Shown in pieces: positions 55,146 to 64,000 of a stretch of DNA of 64,000 nt; the first letter of the stretch is position 1, and every line of letters starts with the position of its first letter. The position numbers were made by a program, and so were the translations under genes. Below the pieces are notes generated by a model. The model did not search any database. It worked only from the letters and a program-made list of their open reading frames with translations, and was not told the DNA's origin. This DNA comes from Chrysopilus asiliformis (lineage: Eukaryota; Arthropoda; Insecta; Diptera; Rhagionidae): positions 28,745,684 through 28,809,683 of the forward strand of contig OZ035961.1 of assembly GCA_964034945.1 (NCBI GenBank), in the 5' to 3' direction.

Positions 55146-57784
55146 GGTATCCGCATCCGAATGACCTTCCAGTAAAGAATGTGAAAAAGAATGTTGGAGA
55201 GATATTGAACTTTTCTGGTTTCCCTTAAAAGGACATCTAAAGTTACGAAAATATTTAAAAAGAATGAAAGTTTTATCGAGGGCGTATGCGTATATCCAGT
55301 CAGATATGTAGTTCAATGCCGAACAATTTGAACCCAAAGAAACTTCCTGCTTCCGTTAAAAGTCAAGATACCATGGACGACATTAAAAACATGTTGCTTC
55401 AAAATTATCGGTCCGTCTGTCTGCCTGCCTGGCGGCTTGTCGCCATTGCCAGACTTAGTTAAGTTAAGCTGTACACCTTCCAATGATCAAGTGCACTTTT
55501 TAACTACGTGCATAAATATTCATTTTATCACGCCACAAGAAAGTCGACTATTAATGCGAATTTACTTGAACAAAAAAAAAATTCAATTAATTACCATTGA
55601 ATTTAATAGAAATCTCGACAACAAGATTTTTCATGCTTTTAGATCACTTTTTTTTTAATTTGAAGCATATAACTTAACCGTGAAAGTTACATACAATTAT
55701 GTTTCCCATAATTTCAAATTGTTTAAATTTGTTATAAAGTTTGATATTATGAATTTATTCAGTCGGTAAGTGAAATTGAAATTGAATGGTCAGTGGTTTT
55801 GTTTTTGGTTTGACTAATTGATCATCATTTCTAAAATTTCTAATTTCAAACAAGATGAACTTTTGCAATTACATAGAAAATTATGCTTGTTTAAATTTTG
55901 TGTTCGATTCATTTAATTTGGTTAGGTTTTCGGTGGTTTAATACCAATGGAATGTAAACATAGATATTTTCCACTCGACCATATTGTAGGTACTATACTA
56001 TAAATTAGTTCAATTGGAGCAATTCAGATATCTATTTTGGATGTAGAAAGCATAGAAGTTAATGCGAATGGACGGACTGAGTTGTTGTTGAATGCTGATG
56101 AAAATGAATGTCCAATGGAGCATTAAGTTTTCACAGTTTGTATTGAAATGAGCCCAGTCGCCCTTCCCGTTGAGATCTGTTTTGAACGAAATTTTATCAT
56201 ACGGAACGAAATTTGCTCATGATACCGTATCGAATCTGGTATCTTAAATTTCTTTCTCTCAAGGAATATCTTGAGAAATCTTTCTTTCTACAGCACAGTC
56301 ACATACAATTCAGTGTGTTGTATTTTTGTTTTTCTTGTCCGACCAATCCACTAAGCAATATCAAGAAAATGCGAAAATTAAGAAAATTCATTCTTTCATT
56401 AAAAGCCTACACATAATAATCAAATGAAATTGAGTCGAGCTATAGTGTGGCAATTAGGTAAGTGCCTATGCCTACCATTTCCTTCATTTAAAGGGTTTTC
56501 CAAATGCGTATTTAAACGCTGATCGCTTGCATGTGGTTTGTTCAAGTGGTAATTTCTTTAATATTGAGCAACACCTATAATAAATGAGTGCATGTTTAAT
56601 CTAATGTGGAAATCGATACTATTGTTCATCGATTTTTATTTTCATCAAGATTTGCGTTTGTTTTAAATTCGATATGATGTTAATGTTTATTCAACTATGG
56701 CAAATATGAAAAACAATATAAATAAATTAAAACAAAATTGTGAGAGAGCAAAAAAAAATACACTTGGAAATACGGCGAAAAACCATACCGTTTGGAATTT
56801 CAAAGTCTGTCTCTTCTGGGTAAATTGTATAAGGAAAACTAGTTTTTTTTGAGTAGGTATGTAGTACGTCTTACGTAACTCGATATAATTTCAGTTTTGC
56901 TATAAGTTACCAACCATCATACAGCACATAACGATTTTCAACATTTCCAGACTCGATTTCTGGGTCTTTGGGTCTCATTCGATGAATATTCCTGCACTAT
57001 AAATCCGACTTAAGATGTTAGGCAAGGGCCGTTTAGTCATCGCCTACTGAAGTGAAACTCACAAAAATCTGGTTTCATATATGTATTATGAGGATTTCAA
57101 TAGAAACAAAACGCGGATTAAATAAAGAATTTTTGCGAAGAACATTAAAACATATGGAAATTTAAAGCCATAAAAAACATGTTTTTATAAAAGTTTGAAT
57201 ATATTTCCAGTTTCTTTAGCAGAAAATGGTTTTATTTTTCTTTTTAACGATATCTATTTTAGCCAAATTTTGACCTTGGGCTAATTCTTTAGTTCTAAGA
57301 AAACAAAAAAAAAATCTAAATCCGATGCTAAATCCGATGCCGATGCGCGGTAAAAAAAGTCTATATTCTATTTGACAGGCTCGCATTCCTAACTATTTGT
57401 TTCACTTCTTTTTTAGCCAGTTGGTGATTAAAATCGGTCGAAATTTTTACATTATGGGACCACATGAAATCTAAAATTTCAGGACTTTGGGTACACACTT
57501 GGGTTAATTATTTATCTCAATGGTGTTGGTGTGATTTAAAGCAATATATTTTATATAATTTTGTTTTGAAGCTAAAGTCCTTGACCTCTAATTTTCATAA
57601 ATAGAAATTTTAATTTTTTTATTCTAATCGTTCTGTAGATGCGTTGAGAAAAAATTAAACTTCCGGCGAACTGACGGATTCAACATAATATAATGTGTTA
57701 TTATTAATTAGTCAATTTAAAAATTTCTACTGATTTGAAAAACTAAACCATAAAAGTTTTTTAGTTTTGAAAAAAAAAAAAAAA
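55146..57784. other. Unassigned AT-rich DNA
   Basis: A short GTCC/GTCTGCCTGCCTGG tract near 55410-55440 is the only repeat-like element. No gene recognised; frames of 60-73 codons lack domains. Confidence 0.4.
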
Positions 57785-58024
57785 CCTGGGCAGCAATCAT
57801 GTATTTCGACGCGTCTCTGTCTTTCGACTTCGACGCAGCTTTTAACTCTTGACTTCGCCATATCTGCAGTTTGAAATTTCTCGGAATCGTCACTATGAAT
57901 CCAAACGTGATTCTGACTGTCACTCCAGGGAATTTGAAGCTGATGATATGACGAAGTCAAGAGTTAAAAGCTGCGTCGAAGTCGAAAGACAGAGACGCGT
58001 CGGAATACATGATTGCTGCCCTGG
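57785..58024. mobile_element. 240-bp fold-back element with 73-bp arms
   Basis: Arms 57785-57857 and 57952-58024 are inverse complements at about 71 of 73 positions (tip CCTGGGCAGCAATCATGTAT). Pairing continues imperfectly into the 94-bp centre (CATATCTGCAGTTTGAAATT against CATATCATCAGCTTCAAATT). No target duplication is obvious. High arm identity means it is young or kept by gene conversion. Transcribed, it would form a long hairpin RNA. The similar frames on both strands simply reflect the palindrome. Confidence 0.9.
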
Positions 58025-59426
58025 ATCTTTAATAATTGAAAAGTTAAGATGGCATATTGGAATTTTATAGAAACAGTTTCCTAAAAATGTGCAAAGTACA
58101 ACAAAATTTTGGAAGAGTTCCCTATAATTTTCAACATTTCCAAAAGCGATTTCTGAGCTTTGAAAGACCTTGCTATAATTTTGGTACACGTTGCTATAAT
58201 TTTGGTACACATTGCTATAAAATTCCACTATGTCATATTTTCCCATTTTTTTTAGAAATTGCTCTTTCTGGGCAACGGGCCCGTAGCGGAGGCGACCCTC
58301 GAGATTTTTGGGAATCCGTGATGACCTTCCAATTTTTCCTATCAAACAAACATTTTAGATGTTTTTTTTAGTGAAATTTATACCTTCGAGGCGACCAACA
58401 TTGAGGTTTGCTTCAGTTTGAAGCCGTTTTAAACCAAAAATTTCTTTTTTAAATTATCTAACATTATTCGATGAAAAGGATAAAAAAAATAAGGAGATTT
58501 GTTCAGGGTTAAATCATGCACCTTCCACTTCACATGAAAAACGTCTTTAAACAACAATCGGCTCAAACAGAGAAAATCAAAAGAAAGAATCAATAAAAAA
58601 AAATTGAAATTGAAAGTGAATTACGTCAGCATTGGCGTATGGCAACAAAAAGAACATTTTCACTTTTTATTTATTCAGGTTTATTGAATTCGACACAGCA
58701 TCACGCAAACAAGATTTTTTACTCCTTTCGAAGAAGATATTTTAATTTAGTTGTAACTACGAAGAAGTGAATTAATTGATGGCCATTAATATTTAATGAG
58801 ATGCAAGAATATCTCTGGATGCTTAGTCAGCATGGAGTAAATTTAAGCAATGACCTTTGGAATTTTATTGCAGACATTACAACTGTAAAGTCAGGAATGT
58901 AAATTAAAGCGGTAACTAACGTACGTTTCTTAAGATTACCGGAACTATGTTTTTTTAACACGTGTATCTACTAGCCGATATCGTTTACGAAGTTTTGTTG
59001 CGTATTAAATTGAGGTGTTTGTATCTTATAGATATTTATAGCAAATTTATAGTGCAAAGATTGCGCATTTACGGTGCAAATTGTCAACATTTTTTTTATT
59101 GGACTCGTAAACCAGTTATTTCTTAGTAATAGTAAGGCGTTGGCTTAACACATATTTTACCAATTTGTTGTTGAACTCGGTTTTGTTTTTGGTATTTCAA
59201 ATTTTTTTTTGAACTAGTTTTTTTATTTTCAATTTTTTTGCGTTGGAAAATGTGACTGCATTACTTTAGGAGGGGTTTGTTTGTTTAAAAGTTAGGACTC
59301 GTTTCGTTTCAATTTTTTTTTCGAATATGTTTAAATTTTGATACGTGTTTGAAACAGCAAACTTGATAACATTATTTTAAGCACATTTATTAGACCACCT
59401 AATTTTAAATGACAAACAGCTAATAT
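58025..59426. other. Unassigned AT-rich DNA
   Basis: CTTGCTATAATTTTGGTACA-like 20-mers are repeated in tandem at about 58169-58215. Otherwise no gene or repeat family recognised. Confidence 0.4.
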
Positions 59427-59826
59427 TACTTTCCTCTTTTATAGAGGAAAGTATTGTATTCATAACGAAGATCGACTCTTTCTAGGTTGAAAATTTCTGA
59501 TAAGTACGAAATCCGTTTCAGGTAAAATTATGAGGATGTCCGTGCATCTGTCTGTCGGTCTGTCCGTAAAACAACTTGAGAACGCGTTGACATAACGACT
59601 TGAACTTTTCTGTAAATAATTTTTACAAAAATCGTAGTTTTATAACGGGTGCCTCTCACATTATTTTTTTTTTTTTGAAAAATTTCCTGCACTTTTTCCT
59701 TTATCGGTTTTTACGTTAAACTGTTCTCTAGATATTTGAAAAAATAATATTTTTTACATATTTTTTCCGAAACTAAATATAGCAGGGGAAAGTTTTGTGC
59801 TGGTCACAACTGATATTTTTTTTTAA
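59427..59826 (+). mobile_element. GTCY-core repeat, family B, with intact 5' hairpin
   Basis: Begins with a perfect 11-bp stem, TACTTTCCTCT (59427-59437) against AGAGGAAAGTA (59443-59453), loop 5 nt. Then ACGAAATCCGTTTCAGGTAA, the core GTGCATCTGTCTGTCGGTCT, GAGAACGCGTTGA, and a shortened module region ending AACTAAATATAGCAGGG. It is the best-preserved 5' end of this family here. Confidence 0.75.
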
Positions 59827-60126
59827 AAAGCCAACCACCGAATTTCTTAATCCGAATTCTGTAAATTTAAGGAAAGGAAATTAATTGACATCAAATTTCA
59901 ATAACTAATTTGTTAAATAGAGTTTAGGAAGGGAGTATTTGTAGCATCTGAAGAACGATGACCAGAGAAGGTCAACAAATTTTTGTTCTCCTGAAAAAGT
60001 ACGTCTTATTGTTGGTCGTCGAAACATTTTTGATGCTCCAGCTGGCTTGTCGCAATGTCTCACACTAGAAATCTCGGTCGCGTGCCGAAGTCCACCAATT
60101 TTTTATAGACCTCGTCATAATGTTTT
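59827..60126. other. Unassigned DNA
   Basis: Balanced composition at 59990-60110 but no recognisable coding or repeat signature. Confidence 0.4.
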
Positions 60127-60757
60127 TATACCCGTATGGTGAAACCAAAGGGTATACTAACTTTGCCTTACCGTTTGTAACGCCAAGATCCCGTCATCAC
60201 AGAAAAAAATGAGTTACACCAGAGTGTTTATAATAATAAAAAAAGTTGAATTTAGCATGTCCGTCCGTCTGTCCGTCCGTCTGTCCGTCCGTCTGTCCGT
60301 CTGTCTGTCTGTCTGTCTGTCCGTCTGTCCGTCTGTCCGTCTGTCCGTCTGTCCGTCTGTCTGTCTGTCTGTGGCGCGGATTGCGGGCGCACGGATTGAG
60401 CTACAGACTTGAAATTTTGCACAGATTGGTTTTTCGTAAAATGTAAGGCTAAGTTCGTTAATGGGCAAAAATGGACTATTAGGGGGGGTACCCCCATACA
60501 AACGAAAACGTTTTTTGTGAATATCTCGAAAACGGTGCATATTATCAAAAAAGTCCAAGAACAAAAGTTATTTAGGATATGATTCTACATAAAACTCCCA
60601 TACATCAAAATGCGATTGGAATAAATTTTAAAAAATCTTATTGGAAAGTTTGACTTCAAAGTGGAATTTTGGTACAACTGTTCGAATTTTGATACGAATA
60701 TCACCATACGGGTCTCCAATGATTGCCAGATTGGCAATTATAGCTTTTGTTATGTTT
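60127..60757 (+). mobile_element. HINE/DINE-1-like element, family A copy 4
   Basis: TATACCC hairpin at 60127, sub-terminal 13-mers at 60130-60142 and 60701-60713, GTCY core expanded to about 115 bp (60258-60372), stem-loop GATTGCCAGATTGGCAAT at about 60721-60738, end TTATGTTT. It has the longest core of the four family A copies. Non-coding. Confidence 0.87.
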
Positions 60758-63656
60758 TTCCAAACTTTGAAGGCTTGAAAAAAATGTGGGAAACAATAAT
60801 GTTTACCGGCAACTTCTGTCTCCTCGATTGTAGAGAGATATATCTTAGGAGCCTCCTCAAATGAGGTGTCGAACAATTTTTCATTTGTGCTGCGTACATA
60901 AAGTTTTACATGAATTTCGAATCACAGGTGAGTTGCCACATTTGTAAGGTTTTTTTCGTTGTAGCCTATCAAAAGTAAATGTTGTAATAGCAGTATTGAC
61001 GGATTATGTCGTTTGTCCTCCCAACATGCATTACGCATTTTATGGCCATGAGTTGAGTAACTGCAACAGTATTCATGGTCACTTGTTTGGCGATATATTG
61101 ACTAAACATATTTCTAGACAATTCTTTTTACATCGTTCAAATCGCATAGCTTTCCTTAAAGATTTTTAATACGATTTTTCTGCGAAAAGGTCATCAATTA
61201 TTTGTACTTTTATTGACATCATATACAAAGTTTATTCCCATTTGCCAAAAATTAACATATAAAAATTGCGACATAGCGGGCGTGTGGAGAAATAAATTTG
61301 TACAAAGTTAGACCCACGACAAACTGCAAGATAATTTTTTTTTCATTTAAGTTTCTTAAGTAATATATTTTCAATTACGAAATGCACCTTTACTTCTTAA
61401 ATCCTATTAAAAAAAATCGAAAAAAGAAGACACTTCATAGTGGCAACACCTTTTTTTATTATGTGGATAAAGTATGAAGAGAAAAAATGAAAATAAAGGT
61501 GAAATTAATGTTAATTTATGTACATACCATGCCGCATCAAAATGTACGAAGTGTGTAAAGGTCACCTGTGGAAGATATGATTTAATATATCCATCTTGAG
61601 TGTTTCTGGGAAAATTTCGTATCTGGCGATATTAAGTCAGATATATGTTCAGCTATTCAGGCTTAGGTAAATCTGTGGCTAATACTGATGACTTATAATG
61701 ATAAGGGTATAGTAACAGGTGACGATCGATAACTGACTACCGTGTGACGGATGTTCAAAACACCTAAAATAGCTAAAATTATATAGCAACAGTAACGAAA
61801 ACAGTAAACAGCTAAATGATATATAACTTTTGGACCACTTCCATCTTTCCTCATCATTTTTATTAAAGAGCAGTGTTTCATAATATGCAAATTGTAACTT
61901 TTACGGCTACTGATCCGACCTGCTCTTTTGTAGGTTAACCCCACTGAATAACAACCGATCAGGCAGGTCTTTGCAACTTTATAGTTTCCGATGACATTTT
62001 ACCTGATTGCCTACACGAAACCAAACAAAATGTATATTTGTGTGTGTTTGTGTTTCGTATGATTTACCTGCGGGCCCAGACCTAATCTGGCTATGTTGCG
62101 TCGCGTCGTCGACCGCTTATATGTCTATATGTATATATCTAAAAGTAATAAACATACCAATGTTGAGATATTCGATAACCTGAAGAAAGTTGATAAATAT
62201 ACAATTTTGTTGTTGTTTCTTCATTGATTTTTTCCATTTTGATTTGATTATAATTGGCATCTGTTGTTTTTCATCTTTGTCGTTTCTGGAAGAAAATTAT
62301 ATAACAGTTTTCAAGCGCGCCATCCAAAACAAGTTTCAGTACCCGAAAAATAATATGTTTTTCTTCTCTTCAAGTATGTATCTATATTTATTTCTGTTTG
62401 ATAAAAATTTCAAGTCAATACGGCGATTTTAAGAAGACGATAGAGGTAGAAATTTTCACTATTTTACATAATATCGTCAAAATGATCTATCGGCCATTCG
62501 ACATCGATTATGAGTTAGATGTACGTTAAAGAGCGGAAAAAAATCTCTAGAAATGTAACAGAGATGTTAGATATTGGCAGTAATTAATTTACAAACCATA
62601 TGTGATGTCATGTTGCATATAAAACGCATGCATGGACATAAATATGGCAATTGATAATTTAATTTTTACCAAATCTAGATTTAGTTCAAGCACGTATTTG
62701 TTAAAACTATTTGTTCAGTATTTTCTATAATGAAAAAAACGTGCACGGCGAATAGAAAAATTAAGGAAAAGGCGTTTTTTTTCATTTGAAATTCATTACC
62801 TCGGATATGAAAATATGCCACACCTAAAAATTGTTGGCTTACTCAATTCCGTCGTTCGACAAGATCACAATTATTATGCTATGATTCAATATTGGGTTTG
62901 TAAAAGTGCATTTTATAACTTTAACAATACACCAAGAAATACATTTTACTTTCACTTTTCTTTGGTACACAAACATTAATCTGTCGAGCCTGTAAAGATT
63001 GTAAGAAATAAGTTTTACTTTCTGTATGCAATGCTTTTGTATCCACACGTGAACATATCGGACAGATGTTGAAATACATTGATAGATATCGTGAACTGCA
63101 GCAACAAATAAAAATCATGAAAAATTGTGATGTTTTGGGCTGTGGAATTTTTTGATAATCATAATCATGGCGTTTGTACAAGTTTTGAAGGTTTCTTAAT
63201 CCAACGGCGCCACCTGTAATATAATGAGAACACAATTTTTCGAAACTTTGAGGCAATATTCATTAAAATAATATATTTTGCTGTTATATTGAGCGAAAAA
63301 CTATGAAAAAATTTCTGTTATGAAAACTAAAATTTGAGGGTTTGTAATTTAATGAGTAATAAATTGTGTTTAATAGGGTGTAAAAATTTTTTTTGTTTAT
63401 AAATGTATATTTATGTTGTTTTTAAGCGTAAAACACTTTTTTTGCGTATGTGATTTTCATGTATGTTAGGATCTTGAAGTTTCAGCAGTCGGACTTAATT
63501 CTGTTTGCATGAGTTCAAAAAATTATGTTGACATTAAATTATTATTACAATTCATTTATTAAATTTGGATGTAAAATTTCATTAAAAAATAAACAGCATG
63601 TTAGTAAAATAGAACCGTACCTGAAGAAAATTATCTTGTGTAATTTGTCCAAACCA
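60758..63656. other. Unassigned AT-rich DNA
   Basis: No gene, TIR pair or family A-D repeat recognised. Minus-strand frames at 61693-61944 (83 codons) and 62921-63256 (111 codons) have no domain I know. The latter has scattered cysteines (ICCCSSRY, NICPICSR) but no convincing zinc-finger spacing. Confidence 0.4.
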
Positions 63657-63829
63657 GGAGTGGTATTCCGTAACTTGATTCAAGCGTTTGTTTCGAGTTA
63701 GAAGAAAAAGTGGTATTTGCTATCTCGGTTTCTCTCTGTCATTTATTTCGGTCAAAACAAAGACAACGAATACTTCTTGTTCTTCTATCTCGAAACAAAT
63801 GCTTGAAACAAGTTACGGAATATCACTCC
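63657..63829. mobile_element. Fold-back element, 50-bp arms
   Basis: Arms 63657-63706 (GGAGTGGTATTCCGTAACTT...) and 63780-63829 are inverse complements at about 46 of 50 positions, separated by about 73 bp. CAG borders both sides (63654-63656 region and 63830-63832), a possible 3-bp duplication. No coding sequence. Confidence 0.8.
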
Positions 63830-63832
63830 AGC

Positions 63833-63913
63833 ATTTATGTCAATCGTGACGTTAGCGGTTGACAAGTATCTTCACGATATATGTCAACCGCTAACATCAC
63901 AGTTGACATAAAT
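63833..63913. repeat. Adjacent hairpin with 32-bp arms
   Basis: Arms 63833-63864 and 63882-63913 pair at 29 of 32 positions around a 17-nt loop (arm starts ATTTATGTCAATCGTGACG). It starts three bases after the preceding fold-back ends. The differences are mainly transitions, suggesting an older palindrome. Confidence 0.85.
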
Positions 63914-64000
63914 TCCGCTTGGGATAAGTATTTTTATGAAATGGTTTTCAAATTTGAATTCATGGTAAGGATTATGGTAATTCAATGTTTCTCTGCGTTC

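Noticed and set aside
62921..63256. 111-codon minus-strand frame with several cysteines as a zinc-finger protein
   Set aside because: Cysteine and histidine spacing fits no zinc-finger class and there is no supporting start or splice context.
1..64000. Bacterial-type systems (CRISPR, operons, phage or defence islands)
   Set aside because: Composition, repeat content and transposon types are those of an insect nuclear genome; no prokaryotic gene organisation is present.

Overview
This is AT-rich eukaryotic nuclear DNA, almost certainly from an insect and most likely a dipteran. Three things point there: interspersed repeats with the layout of the DINE-1/HINE (Helentron-derived) elements of flies, with a 5' hairpin, GTCY microsatellite core, sub-terminal inverted repeats and 3' stem-loop; mariner, hAT, PIF/Harbinger-like and piggyBac-like DNA transposons; and short introns. 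There is no rRNA, no operon, no CRISPR array, and only one well-supported full-length protein gene, which is a transposase.

Layout. 1-9 kb: AT-rich DNA with a tRNA-like Pol III box pair (286-378, minus), GTCY-type repeats, and a 900-bp non-autonomous hAT element (6325-7224) with a perfect 8-bp target duplication inside an older repeat. 9-16 kb: more GTCY repeats, including one with a 145-bp tandem module and a 310-bp GACAGACG satellite, then GA-rich simple sequence. 16-26 kb: a 238-bp TTAA-flanked MITE, a terminal-inverted-repeat element broken by a 5'-truncated LINE tail, a HINE-like copy, and a frameshifted DD41D transposon relic. 28-34 kb: a HINE-like copy, then an intact mariner (30297-31589, complete 349-codon transposase, identical 30-bp ITRs) nested in another HINE-like copy, then an 805-bp hAT element nested in a third repeat family. 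35-38 kb: a PIF/Harbinger-like MITE and an internally deleted second mariner. 38-50 kb: weak exon-like segments (40957-41837), a piggyBac-like fold-back MITE, a 96-bp near-perfect palindromic MITE, a 42-bp tandem array, and one MITE nested in another. 50-51 kb: the best candidate host gene, a small secreted peptide with TATA box, initiator, signal peptide, possible 54-bp intron and AATAAA. 52-64 kb: two more TTAA MITEs, a 240-bp fold-back, further HINE-like copies and two adjacent palindromes.

Insertion history can be read directly. For several nested elements a second copy of the host repeat lies in the same window without the insertion, so target duplications and relative ages are visible without outside data. 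The intact mariner is the youngest-looking insertion. The items most worth following up are the small secreted peptide gene, the shared GTC-N5-GAC sub-terminal palindrome of three TTAA MITEs, the 96-bp palindromic MITE, and the LINE insertion junction carrying an inverted 32-bp copy of DNA from 1.4 kb away.
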